Positions 35,022-46,852 of a stretch of 64,000 nucleotides of DNA are shown here, piece after piece. Position 1 is the first letter of the stretch; the number at the start of each line of letters is the position of its first letter. A program made the translations under genes and the position numbers. The stretch covers positions 2,916,501 to 2,980,500 of the forward strand of contig NC_089447.1 in assembly GCF_026210795.1 (NCBI RefSeq), written 5' to 3'. This stretch comes from Rhizophagus irregularis (Eukaryota > Glomeromycota > Glomeromycetes > Glomerales > Glomeraceae). The notes beneath the pieces were generated by a model that was not told the origin of the DNA, ran no database searches, and worked only from the letters and a program-made list of their open reading frames with translations.

Positions 35022-37906
35022 TTACTTTTGTTCTTCATCTTCAAATTCTATTAAAACTTCTTCAGCAGCGACTGAACTACCTGGTTTAACATTTATCTTT
35101 TTAACCTTACCTACACGGGAGGCACGTAATATGTTTTGCATTTTCATGGCTTCAACGACAGCAACTTCAACTCCTTCATTCACCTGTCCAATAAAGAAAT
35201 TTTTAATGAATACTATAATATAAATTTATACGTATTAATTTATTGAAACTTACAATGTCTCCAACGTTAACCGCTACGCTTATAACAGAGCCTGGCATAG
35301 GACTTATGATAACTTTCGATAAATCTTTCTTTGGTTTTTCAATCATAAATTGACTTAATTCGTGCTGTCTTTTATTGTGAACAGTGATATCAAATTTCGT
35401 TCCCATATATTGAAGACGGAAACCAACTGGTAAAGGATCCAAATATTGTACAGTAACAGATCTTTTCGACTGGTTTGGAACAAGTAATTGAGCATTTATT
35501 AAAGGTGACTCTAATGGCCATTGAGCATTAACTATGGTTGGTGGATGGCTTTCTACTATGACCTTTATATAAAGATAGTTAATAGTTAATGAATGAAATT
35601 CATCTTTACTAGTGATTACAAATTAATATTACCTGATATTCATCTTTGTGTTGCAAAGTAGTACTTCTCCTTTCAACATGCACATTAACGGTTTCAATTT
35701 TACTATTATTGTTGTGTATCTTAACCCAAAGATTCCAATTGTTCGGTACATTTCTATTCGAAAAACTTTCATTACCATCTTTCCAACACCAATTACGTAC
35801 ATCCCTTTTAGCATGAACTAATGCAGCGATTGAGGCAAGTTCAAATAAGGAATCGTTTTTAAGTATATGACCCTTGAAACCTTCTGGATATTCTTCTGCA
35901 AGAAATTTGGTAGAAATGTTTCCAGACTTAAATCTTGAACTTCCAATAACTTCACGTAATAATGGAATATTGTGCGTAACTCCTTAAAAAAAAAAAAAAT
36001 TACTAATTAAAGCACAGGAATTAAATAAAAGTTATGCAGAAATTATACCTTTTATAACATATGAATCCAAAGCTCTTCCCATAGTTTGAATAGCTTCATC
36101 TCTTGTTTCACCATAAGTAGAAAGTTTGCAAATCAAAGGATCATAATAGATGCTAATTTCACTTCCCTCAACTATACCAGAATCGCAACGGACTTCATGT
36201 TTATCTGTCAAGCTAACAGGCTCGATATATTTACTAAGACGTCCAATAGATGGCAGGTATTTTTCAGGATCTTCGGCATATACACGCGATTCAATAGCCC
36301 ATCCTTTATATTTAATATCTTCTTGTTTCATGAATAATTTTTGATTTGCTGCAACACGAATCATTTGTTCAACCAGGTCGAGGCCCGTAATGTACTCAGT
36401 GATAGGATGTTCCACTTGTAAACGCGTATTCATTTCAAGAAAATAAAAGTTACGTTTAGAGTCTACTAAAAATTCAACAGTTCCAGCTGAAACATATCCA
36501 ACATGCTTAACAAGAGAAATGGCTTGCTCTCCCATAGCTTTACGAGTAGATGTGTCTAAATGTACGCTTGGTGCCTCTTCGATTACCTAATTTTAATTAG
36601 ATCAAACATTATTTAAATCTGTACAACTTTCAAAAACAGACAATGATTATTACTTTTTGATTTCTTCTTTGAATAGAGCATTCACGTTCTGGAAGATATA
36701 CGGCATTTCCAAAGTTATCGGCTAATATTTGTATTTCAATATGACGCGGATTGTCAATATATTTCTCAATTAATAACCGATCATCGCCGAAGCTTGATTT
36801 GGATTCTTGTGACGCAAGTTTGAACCCCTCAATGACTTTTTGATCGTTCCTAAACAATAATACGAGATTATTTTTATAAAAAAAAAAAAATTCTCAAACA
36901 AGATTATCATACACTCACCAAGCAATTCTCATGCCCTTACCACCTCCACCCGCAGAAGCTTTGAGCATAACAGGGTAGCCAATCGAACGAGCTAAGAAAC
37001 ATTTAATTCATTAAATTAATATTAATATGCAAACTATTCTGCTATTTTTTAAATATAACCCTACAAATTTCCAAAGCATGATCCGTATTCTTAACAACTC
37101 CGTCGAAGCCAGGAATGGTGTTAACACCGGAATTTTTGGCGATTATTTTACTTCGAATCTTATCACCTAAATCTGCCATTGCTTTCTCACCAGGTCCTAT
37201 AAATACGACACCAGCTTCATCCAGGCTTTTTACAAAATGTGAATTTTCTGATAAAAACCCATAACCTAAAGTACAAGAAATATATTAAATTGAAGGATTT
37301 AAAACTATCAGAGAAAAGTATAATTTTAACCTGGGTGTACAGCTTGTGCTCCAGTTTCTTTAATAGCATTTAAAATTGCAGGAATCGAAAGATAACTTTG
37401 ATCCGAAGGAGGCGGGCCCTATAATTCGATATCTTAAGTAAAATACTTCTAACCTTTATTGAAAATTAATAAGTAAATTGATCACAAACCACACGAACTG
37501 CCTCGTCTGCTAATATGACATGTGAACTTCGAGCATCTGCATCAGAATAAATAGCAACTGTTTTTATTCCCATTTTTTTAGCTGTTTTAATTACACGAAC
37601 AGCTATTTCGCCTCTATTTGCAATTAAAATTTTATCAAAAGTCTATAAGGTGAGAATTTCAAATAAGTTTAATTATATACAAATTTTCCTTTTCAAACGA
37701 GGGAAATAACTATAACTTTCCTTGTCATTTTTGACTAGCGGTATATTCGAAATTATACCGGAATAACTTGAAACGAAAGACGATTGGGATTTTCGGAAAG
37801 GTACACATAAAGTGAGACAAGAAGTCGCGCTCTTTCGGTTTAAAAAGCTTTTATAGTATAATAAACGTGATCCTATGCATTTTAACGCGTTTAATTGGGA
37901 ATTCAT
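35022..37906 (-). CDS. PCCA: Propionyl-CoA carboxylase alpha subunit, mitochondrial (PCCA type)
   Basis: Exons 2-10 are firm: 37642-37490, 37418-37331, 37265-37065, 36991-36919, 36849-36654, 36586-36049, 35982-35633, 35562-35254, 35183-35022. Exon 1 begins at 37906 ([20 protein letters not shown], a mitochondrial presequence) and ends tentatively at 37736. Total about 746 residues (human PCCA 728). Biotin carboxylase signatures: [32 protein letters not shown], the ATP loop [55 protein letters not shown]-specific stretches [13 protein letters not shown] and PEGFKGHIL separate it from methylcrotonyl-CoA carboxylase. The C-terminal biotinyl domain has EAMKMQ with K707. It carboxylates propionyl-CoA to methylmalonyl-CoA with the beta subunit. 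The exon 1 donor (GTCAAA) is non-consensus; the obvious GTATAT donor at 37677 would shift frame. Confidence 0.92.
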
Positions 37907-38733
37907 TATAAAATTATTAAAACGCTTAAATGAAAATGTTAAAATGAATGCTAAATTGAACGTCAAGTCGAATTTTAAAAATTATCGTACGATTTATTTC
38001 CTATGATTCTAATTGGTCTTTAAAGTAAAATTTAGGCACGTCCTGGGTTGGTGGCGCAGTAATTTATATGAATTATTATAACACAGCAAGTTTATTTCCT
38101 AACAAATGGCCATTAAAATTCATTTATAAGAATATTTTTGGCTGCTCTACAAGTTTGCTTAAAGGATGTAAGGAGGTTTTGGATGCGGCTTTTGACTGAC
38201 TGAACGAAAAACAAAATTCGACTTTGCCGATCATATCCAAAAAAGTATAAATTAATTTTCCGACTAATCTATATTAAAATCTTAGTAAAATTAATTATAG
38301 GGTTTGGACAAGCAACCTTAACATAAATGTAAATATAGAAACAAAGTTAAGAGATATAGAAAATTATGTTAAATCAAATATTTGCTACAGTACTTTTCTT
38401 TTGGGTATTGGCTTCATATTCTTGTGTTGTTTTATTATTTTAAAAAATAATTAGTCTGTCACTCTGTCTTTTTGTCAAAATAAGTTATTTTGCATTTATA
38501 CCGTCAATTAAGCACAAATTAGGAGTTGCAATTTTACGGCAAATACAACCTTATTGCTTCCTGAGTGGCACGAAGCGGATTTTTTTCTTCATAGATAGAA
38601 ATTGATTGAGGTTAATAACGAAAAAATTAGTATTAAGTGGGCTTCATGCTGCATAGCCAATTTTTATGCTTTATTGAAAATATGTACTCATTTACACAAT
38701 AAACTTTGATTATCTACATTTATATTATTAAAA
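37907..38733. other. Spacer upstream of PCCA
   Basis: About 830 bp left of the 38.7 kb frame. It contains the PCCA promoter side and otherwise mixed-composition sequence; I found no gene, RNA gene or repeat. Confidence 0.35.
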
Positions 38734-39087
38734 TTAATAAATTTCATGAATCCCTTGAAAGGGATATTCAGCTACATTTTTCAGACAATCTTTCTCATAT
38801 AATATTATCTCTCCATACCATTTACCATTCTTAGAAATCAAAATTATACATTTTTCAGCAAGTACTATTAACTTTACAGCAACCACTTCTTTATCTCTTG
38901 TAAGTATTGTTGCAATATTACGAGAAAACTTATCATTCGCTGTCAAGTTAAAGTCTTCGACTCTTGATTCGTTTTTATCACCGTAAAAAGAAAGACTTTC
39001 ATCAACGACAAAAGAAAGACCTGCAGCAACACACAATTTACTATAAAATTCTTTTTCTCCCACTGATTGTTTTGATACAATTTTTTT
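38734..39087 (-). pseudogene. Open frame of about 118 codons without an ATG; gene relic or internal exon
   Basis: The frame is open from about 39087 to a stop at 38734 and reads like protein rather than random AT-rich translation (KLCVAAGLSFVVDES, NIATILTRDKEVVAVKLIV, NGKWYGEIILYEKDCL). No ATG occurs in the open part; just upstream the same frame meets a TAA. A possible acceptor (ACAG before the A run near 39085) could join it to an exon I could not find. I do not recognise the family. It may be the last exon of a decayed or low-expressed gene. It lies between PCCA and CCT1, next to a tandem repeat. Confidence 0.3.
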
Positions 39088-39189
39088 TTCTGTATTTATA
39101 AATAGCCTTCGTTAAAAAGTATCATACGACTTTTCCACGTTGTGTTTTCTTTGTTATTACCTAGTAAGTGGGTCAAGTATGGCGTAGCA

Positions 39190-39355
39190 ATTTTCAAAAA
39201 TTGTAAAAATAAGTTTATTAAATTGTAAAAAATAATTATTAAATTGTAAAAATAAGTTTTATAAATTGTAAAACTGTAAAAAATAATTATTAAATTGTAA
39301 AAATAAGTTTTATAAAGTTGTAAAATTGTAAGAAATAATTATTAAATTGTTATAT
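39190..39355. repeat. AT-rich tandem repeat, period about 60 bp
   Basis: Blocks of AAATTGTAAAAATAAGTTTT alternate with GTAAAAAATAATTATT about two and a half times, with small changes between copies. It is a minisatellite-like array upstream of the CCT1 gene. Confidence 0.7.
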
Positions 39356-39894
39356 GACTGATCATAAGTCATTTTAGTTAATCTCCTAAGACTAGGAACG
39401 GAAACCGTTACTGTTGCGAACTGAAATAAAAAAAAACGTTTCGCAATATTTTTTATTAAAATGATTAAAAACTATAAAAAACGGACCGATTAGGTATATA
39501 GATCATATGATCATACGATTATATAATCCTTTTAACCTTATTTTATAATATTAATTTCATATAGTGAACTTGTGTAATTAAATTAGCGGTGGTATGGTTT
39601 TTGGATTCATATTTTCTATATTTACAAAAGATTACAGTATACCCTTTCTTCTTTGTATAATGTTACTTGCACTTTCGTTTGTTTATTATTTCTAACTCCC
39701 AATTCTTCTTATAATAATTTCCTGTTATAATAATAAAACGAAATAATAATTTTTTTTTTTAACTTTGATTTCGGGGTACATGGGATACACCCTATATCAA
39801 ATCTGCGCCAACAACCTGAGCACGTGATTAAAATTTTTTTGCAATCATTAAAAAAAGAATTTTTTATATTCTTATCAAACTTTTATTTAAAAAT
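39356..39894. promoter_or_regulatory. Upstream region of CCT1
   Basis: 540 bp of AT-rich sequence before the CCT1 start codon; the promoter and leader are expected here. It contains a T run (39749-39759) and no gene. Confidence 0.3.
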
Positions 39895-42321
39895 ATGTTC
39901 CAACGCGATCGTAACCAATCACTCTTTCTTGGCGGCGAAAGAGTTTCTGGGAATGAGGTGCGCAACCAGAATGGTATGTTGAACTACGCTCTCGAGAAGC
40001 TTGGTTTGCTTGAAACTTGATATCTAATTATTATAATCCTTTTTATAACGCTTACTTTTAGTTTATCTATTGTGTGTGATAGTTTTTTTACAATTTTCAC
40101 CTCTTAAATATCTACTGTTTAGTTTGAATAAAAGTACTTTTGAGGATACACGTTAGAAGTAATAAGTTTTTTTTTTTACTTATTTCTTTTATATTTTTTT
40201 ACTAGTACTTGCTGTTATGTCTATCGCGAATATTGTGAAAAGTTCTCTTGGTCCAGTGGGATTAGATAAAATGTTAGTTGATGATATTGGTGTAGGTATT
40301 AATAATTATAAGCCATCTGAGAATCGAACAAATCGAATCATAATAATAAGAAGTCTGAAATGAAATGAATTATTTATTTATTTGTTAGGATGTTACAATA
40401 TCAAATGATGGAGCAACAATTCTTAATTTGCTTGAAGTTGAACATCCTGCTGGACGAGTTCTTGTAGAACTTGCTCAGCAACAGGATAAAGAAGTAGGCG
40501 ATGGTACAACATCGGTCGTTATAATAGCTGCAGAACTACTTCGCCGTGCAAATGAGCTCGTGAAGAATAAAATTCATCCAACCACAATTATTACTGGTTA
40601 TCGGTTGGCGAGCAAAGAAGCATGTAAATATATTGCTGATCATCTAACTACCAAAGTTGATACATTGGGACGTGAATGTCTCATAAATGTTGCAAAAACA
40701 AGTATGGCTAGTAAGATAATCGGAACGTAAGAAAAATATTTTATTTATCAAATAGCCATTCATAATCTATAAATACCTCTTTAATTCTTATTTTCTTTAA
40801 TGGTGTTAAGTGATGATGAGTTCTTCGCAAATATTGTTGTAGATGCAATTCTTTCTGTTAAATCCACAAACTCTCGTGGTGAAGTAAAATATCCCGTAAA
40901 AGCTGTTAATGTTCTCAAGGCTCATGGCAAGAGTACTCGAGAATCGATTTTTGTTAAAGGATATGCTTTAAATTGCACTGTTGCTTCTCAAGGTATAGTA
41001 CTACAATAACTTGTATTAAGTTTATTATATTCTCCTATATTGAATATGTAACGTATATAAATTTCTAGCTATGAAGACAAAGATCACGAATGCTAAAATA
41101 GCGTGTTTAGATATGAATCTTCAAAAAGCAAGGATGCATTTAGGTGTTCATATCACTGTAGATGATCCAGATAAATTAGAGGATATTCGTAAGCGGTACA
41201 TAATTAAACATCCTGTCGAATAATATTAGTTATATATGACTTATTTATTTTAATTACATAGCGAGGCTACCATTACTATCGAACGCGTTCAAAAAATTCT
41301 TGCTGCGGGAGCCAATGTTGTTCTTACAACAAAGGGTATTGATGACCTTTGTTTAAAATTCTTTGTAGAAAGTGGGGCTATGGCGGTTCGTCGATGTAAA
41401 AAGGAAGATTTGAGAAGAATTGCTAAAACTACTGGAGGTAATTATCAGTAATCTGCATTTATTTCAATTGAATAAATATTCACATTCTACACTCTTTAAT
41501 AAAATCAAGCCACGCTTATTTCCACTCTTGCTAATCTTGAGGGAGAAGAAACATTTGAATCATCGTATCTTGGTACCGCGGAAGAAGTTATCCAAGAACG
41601 CATTTCAGATGACGAGTGCATTCTTATCAAGGGTACTAAAAGTCAAAATTCTTCTTCAATCATTTTACGCGGTGCCAACGATTATATGTTGGATGAAATG
41701 GAAAGATCATTACATGATTCATTGTCAGTTGTGAAAAGGACCCTTGAAAGTGGTAATGTCGTTCCAGGTGGTGGTGCGGTAGAAACAGCATTAAGTATTT
41801 ATTTAGAAAACTTTGCGACAACTTTGGTATGATATTTATATTTAAATCAATAACATTATACTGTTAAGATAAATTTTTAATTCTAAAACTATTATAGGGA
41901 TCGCGAGAACAACTTGCTATAGCTGAATTTGCAAACGCACTTCTTGCAATACCAAAAACACTAGCTGTAAATGCTGCAAAGGATTCTACTGACTTAGTTG
42001 CAAAATTAAGAGCATATCATAATACATCCCAAAATGCTGCACCGGATGATCCAAAGAAAGTTTTAAAATATTATGGCCTTGAACTTCTTAAGGGTGAAGT
42101 CAGAGATAATTTGAAAGCTGGTGTTCTAGAACCTGCTATGTCAAAAATTAAATCGCTGAAGTCTGCAACTGAGGCAGCAATATCCATTCTTAGAATTGAT
42201 GATATGATAAAGGTTAGGGTTGTTTAATTTTTGTCGTCTTTGCACAATAAACATGTCTGATTACTTTCTTCATTAGGTCGAGCCGGAAAGAAGAGAAAGA
42301 GATGATGGTCATGATCATTAA
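39895..42321 (+). CDS. CCT1: CCT1/TCP-1 alpha, chaperonin subunit
   Basis: Nine exons in phase: 39895-39973, 40206-40291, 40389-40726, 40811-40992, 41069-41195, 41262-41437, 41510-41826, 41898-42212, 42277-42321; 554 residues (about 556 in human). Group II chaperonin signatures: [27 protein letters not shown], the ATPase loop GDGTTSVV (residues 92-99), and [20 protein letters not shown] near the C-terminal equatorial domain. Subunit-specific matches to TCP1-alpha include [38 protein letters not shown] and [19 protein letters not shown]. It is one of eight subunits of the TRiC/CCT ring that folds actin, tubulin and WD40 proteins in the cytosol. The C terminus is a short charged tail ending in His/Asp. 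The gene converges on the NiCoT gene with 234 bp between stops. Confidence 0.98.
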
Positions 42322-42555
42322 TCGCGAATATTATAAACCCGTGGAGAAATTAAAATATTTTATGTGAATAAATAAATTTATGAAATATAATAACGAGTTT
42401 ATATTTTTTTGACGACAATGATTTATTGGTTAGATTTTAAATCATGGTTAATTTCAGTCGGAATTTAGGAAAGTGTAAAAATTGTGTTTATTTCAGATAA
42501 TTTAAAAATAATTTCTGTACTTAACCAGGGGGGAATTCGCTCCATAAATGAATTT

Positions 42556-43764
42556 TTAGTTATCGTGAATTTCAATGGATCCCTTAGAATGACGTTCATT
42601 TTCCGAATGTTCAACGTCTATGTCAATACTATGCTTTGAACCGCCTTGATTTAATTCATCATTAACATTATCCAAATTTTGAACGTTTCTTTGATCAAAC
42701 TTATGTACCAACTTTTCATAACCTCCATATTTATAAACAATTGTGGCAATCACCCAAGTGAAGACAAATAGACCAATTATTAAATAGCCAATAGTACCAA
42801 ATTCTTCTCCAAGTGCCGCAAAAAAATTCCAAAAAGGACCTTGAAGATTCAACTTATCACCTAATATATTTAAAAGTTCTATAGTACCAACGACAAAAGC
42901 TATTAAAACTGAGAGCAATGTGATAACAAAATTGTAATATAATTTTCGAATTGGATTTATATAAGCCCATGTATAAGTTCCCAACATTAGTATACCATCA
43001 ATCGTATCAATTAAAGCCATTCCGGATGTAAAAAGTAAAGGAAAGAACATAATTAACCAAATAGAAAGTCCTTGATTTGCCTGAATTGCAGCAATCCCCA
43101 ATAAACCTACTTCTGTTGAAGTATCGAAACCGAAACCGAAAAGTACACCAAGTGGATACATCTTCCAACTGGCGTCAATGAATTTAAATACAGGTTTAAA
43201 AAATCTTCCGAGAAATCCGGAATTATTAAAAAGATCTTCTATATTTTCTTCTTCAAATGTACCAGTACGTTTAAATTTTCTAAGTGAACGTAATATAGAA
43301 ACCAGTAAGAAACAATTCACTATTCCAATTATAAATAGGAAAGCTGCCGAAACACTTGTTCCAATAAGACCTCCTATTGCTTTAAGATCACCAAGTTTTT
43401 TTTTTACAGCAGTTGCAGTTATAGCAATGGCAAAAGTCGCAATTATGACAATAGTAGAATGACCTAAAGAAAAAAAGAGCCCAACTGACACAGAATATTG
43501 ACCAGACTGTAAAAGTTTTCTAGTAACATTATCAATTGCTGCTAAATGGTCAGCGTCTACAGCGTGTCTAAGTCCTAAAGTATATGCTAACACGGATGTT
43601 CCCAATAAAGAGAAATTGCGAAAAGCAATTGCGGCTGCTATCCAAACACCAATATTGACAAGAATTAACCCCGAAAGGATTAAAATAATCTTTCTTTTAA
43701 TAGTGTTTATGTTTGGTTTATTTAACAAAGGCGTCTGTGTTGTCATTGTTTGCGCGTTAGACAT
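42556..43764 (-). CDS. NiCoT-family nickel/cobalt transporter
   Basis: Single uninterrupted exon of 402 codons, unusual among its intron-rich neighbours. The family signatures are present: LGLRHAVDADHLAAIDN (metal-selecting motif, R66-H73 core), FSLGHST (98-104), FGFDTSTEVG (211-220) and GMALIDTIDG (248-257). About eight hydrophobic segments are visible, with a hydrophilic loop near residues 160-200 and an acidic, histidine-containing tail. NiCoT permeases (HoxN, NixA, fungal Nic1) take up Ni2+ and/or Co2+ across the plasma membrane; in fungi they usually feed urease. Metal preference cannot be read from sequence. The lack of introns could reflect gene history, retroposition or old transfer; base composition does not stand out. 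Confidence 0.95.
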   Translation of the reverse strand: MSNAQTMTTQTPLLNKPNINTIKRKIILILSGLILVNIGVWIAAAIAFRNFSLLGTSVLAYTLGLRHAVDADHLAAIDNVTRKLLQSGQYSVSVGLFFSLGHSTIVIIATFAIAITATAVKKKLGDLKAIGGLIGTSVSAAFLFIIGIVNCFLLVSILRSLRKFKRTGTFEEENIEDLFNNSGFLGRFFKPVFKFIDASWKMYPLGVLFGFGFDTSTEVGLLGIAAIQANQGLSIWLIMFFPLLFTSGMALIDTIDGILMLGTYTWAYINPIRKLYYNFVITLLSVLIAFVVGTIELLNILGDKLNLQGPFWNFFAALGEEFGTIGYLIIGLFVFTWVIATIVYKYGGYEKLVHKFDQRNVQNLDNVNDELNQGGSKHSIDIDVEHSENERHSKGSIEIHDN

Positions 43765-45883
43765 TTCTGAAGGTAATTCGACTTAAGTGTTTGTATTTCA
43801 TCCATTATTATTTCTTTATTTTGAGAAGCTGGGATTATCAAAACCGTAAAACTGTAGATAACGGAAATCTAAGATTTATTTCGTAAATTGTGTTACATTA
43901 AACACGAATTCAAGCAAGATCTCGAGTCCGATTTTCACAGAAACACCAATTGAACGAACGAAATATGTAAGTTGTTGATCTATCACTATCGTATTCTTAT
44001 TGCTAAAATAAACCTCATTCAAAAAAAAAACTATCAATTGTTAAATATTATCTAAGTGAAGAAAGTAATTGAACTAAATCGCATAAATTGTGATTCACTA
44101 AGGCGAAAACTTGAGCAGATTTCAGATACTAAATATTAGGCGGTGCTTCTTTTTTATCACCTGATTTCTTTTTAAATACTGAGAATTAGCAGAAGAAGGA
44201 TAAATTTGGAATAAAACGAAATAGAAATGTTATATCACGAGTAAATGAACATCTGCTGTAGTGCTCTGAGATTACCCAATTAATTTCACGGGAATAAAGT
44301 GGATTCCTGGTAAATCAGTTAAATCAAATACATAGATAGACTTTCGAGTCATCTATGTGCTCAATTCATAAATAAGTAATACGAAAATAATATTCCAGTA
44401 ATCGTGGAATGGTATAATGGTATAAATAATGTACCAGATCTTCAAGTGGAGAAGCCAGGATTAAATATTATAATTGATCGGCACTGCTGATCCTGATCCT
44501 AATGATCCTAATGCCGGGAATTTTTTTCAGGTGACCAGATTCCGTTCTTTCTAATTGATTATTACACATAGTAATGTAAAATTTATTTATAAATGAAAAG
44601 GTTTTCTACAGTAGACTTATCCAAATATCTTTTAGAAATAACTCATATATGCTTTTTGCTTTAGCTATGCCACATCTCACGAGTGGGACAGTGAGTGAGA
44701 AAGTCCAATTCAATGCGCGAAGTGTGAGAAATCCAAAAATTTTTGTGTGCGCTTTACATTTAATATGATATGTACAGTACTGTAATTCCGCACATTGCTT
44801 ATTTTCCGCGCATTTTCGCACATTGCGCACATAGATTTAATTGTGATAAGCGGATAAGGCATTTAAATTAAAATAACGTTTTGTTGATTATTTTTGTAAC
44901 ATAATAAAGTTTTTACAATTTTAAAGCTCTTCTTTTTTTAAAATTATAGATATTGTGGCTTAGTCATCATTAGAAACATAAAATCACCTAAAATCATGTG
45001 ACATTGCGCACACAATGAACTGTTACCAATAGTCGATAAAATCATTATAAATAATAATAATATTCATTGTAATTTACTTTTTAGATCAATTTGAATTTAA
45101 AATTTTTATTGAAAATCTTACTCACTTTGTCGAATTTCAATCATTCATATGTTAAAAATTCACGATACACGCGTGATGTATGGGCTAAAAAATATTCCAT
45201 GCTCAAGAAGAATAATGATAAATACCTGTTTACCCCTTAATTCTTATTCCTTAATTGTATTAAATAAAAATTAAAAATTGTTATATTGATTAGATTCCAG
45301 AATTTTTTTTTTAGTTCCTTGAAAAGGAAAGATAATGAAATCAATCTAAAAAAACTTGGGCGTAATTTTAGGCGAAAAAGATTTATTTAACAAAATAATT
45401 AAAATATATTATATTAGGAGAAAAAAGTAAATAAATAAATAAAATAATAAATACAATAGAATCGAAAAGTGGTTTTTACTTGCGGAAAAAAGAAATTACA
45501 AGGAATATGCGTGAAATCACCAAGATAATAATTATTACACAATGTAGGGTTAAGGGTAAAAAAAAAATATTTATGAATATGTGATATACAAGTCTAAAAC
45601 AACATAAAAAATGAATTAAATAAATTGTCCAATGATGAACTGATAAATAATCATGAAATGAGTGGCAATAAAGAAATACTAATAAATGCAATGTATCCCA
45701 AACAAAATATATATCTATGCGGATCTGAATGCGTCAAAAAAATGGTGATGCAATTTTGGCCATTAATTGTTCATGTTCAAATCTATGTATGAAATGTTTA
45801 ACTATAATATTATTTATAACACGTGAAAATATATGTATATATCAAATCCTGAAGTATAAAATCTTACGAAAGCCTTTATTTCA
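43765..45883. other. 2.1 kb spacer between the NiCoT and Ral genes
   Basis: The left part is the NiCoT promoter side. A slightly GC-richer patch at 44606-45012 may be a repeat remnant (separate entry). Around 45300-45480 the sequence is A/T-rich with no reading frame. The last few hundred bases should contain the 3' untranslated region of the Ral gene. Confidence 0.35.
44606..45012. repeat. Possible repeat or transposon remnant with short direct repeats
   Basis: Patch less AT-rich than its surroundings. It contains CGCACATTGC twice close together and the 12-mer ACATTGCGCACA at about 44820 and again at 45001. A 70-codon open frame on the minus strand lacks family resemblance. No terminal inverted repeats could be paired, so the nature is uncertain. 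Confidence 0.25.
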
Positions 45884-46852
45884 TCACAAGCAAACACATT
45901 TGCTTCTTTTATCCTTATTTTCTCTCTCCTTGTTAGAATCCTTGCGACTTTTTATTTTCCTCATTAATTCATTGTATACTTCATCAACATTCTTTCGTGT
46001 TTTTGCAGAAGTTTCATAATAATCGCAACCCCATTCACGAGCTCTATTTTTAGCTTCCTCTTCCGGAACCTTCCGAATTTTGGCTAAATCGGCTTTATTA
46101 CCGACAAGAATAAAGGGTATCTAGAAATGTTTTATAAAAATTAGTTCTTTTCAGGAAAAAAAGCAATTCAAAATACATAATATGATATATAAAAAAAAAT
46201 TTTACTTATAATTAAAAAAATAGAATAAAATAAAATAAAAAGTTTAAATAAAATGGGTCGAATTTCATACATTATTATTACTTACGCTATCATCATCAAG
46301 TACTCGTGAAATTTGATCTCTGAAATCTTGCGTATGTACAAATGATTCATACTCGCAAATTGAAAAAACACATAAAAAGCCTTCGCCAGACCGATAATAA
46401 TTATCACGAATCTTTCATTATAAAATAACAAATCGTCAAGGAAATATAATTATAAATTAATTTCAATAATATAAGATTGAATTCAAAAAAATTGATGTGA
46501 TTATTATTCATTCCTATCATAATCGAAATAATAATAAAATGTCTCTTGTCTAAATAACTAAACTTGTACCGAATTTCAAATTTTTTTTTTTTTTACATTT
46601 TATAAATCCCTATAATGCTAAAAAGGATACGGCAGCATATTCTTCCTGTCCAGCAGTGTCTAGAATGTCAATCTGACATTCTTGTCCATCTAACGTTACT
46701 TTCTTACGATATGAGTCTGCTTTTGTTGGGTCATATTCTTCAACAAAGTCGCCATACATATATTGCAAAGTCAAAGCAGATTTGCCTACACCACCCGAAC
46801 CGACCATGATGACTTTATGAAGTGGAAGATCTTGTTTTCCTTTTTTAGCCAT
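45884..46852 (-). CDS. Ral-type Ras-superfamily GTPase
   Basis: Three exons: 46852-46631, 46411-46286, 46120-45884; 194 residues. G boxes: GSGGVGKS (18-25), effector loop [25 protein letters not shown] (65-74), NKAD (124-127) and ETSAKT. The KADSYRKKV switch [38 protein letters not shown] and KNRAREW are typical of RalA/RalB rather than Ras or Rap. The C terminus is a basic stretch ending CVCL, a CAAX box whose final Leu predicts geranylgeranylation. In animals Ral GTPases bind the exocyst (Sec5, Exo84) and direct polarised exocytosis at the plasma membrane; a role in hyphal growth is inference. The start chosen is the first ATG (MAKKGKQD). Confidence 0.93.
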
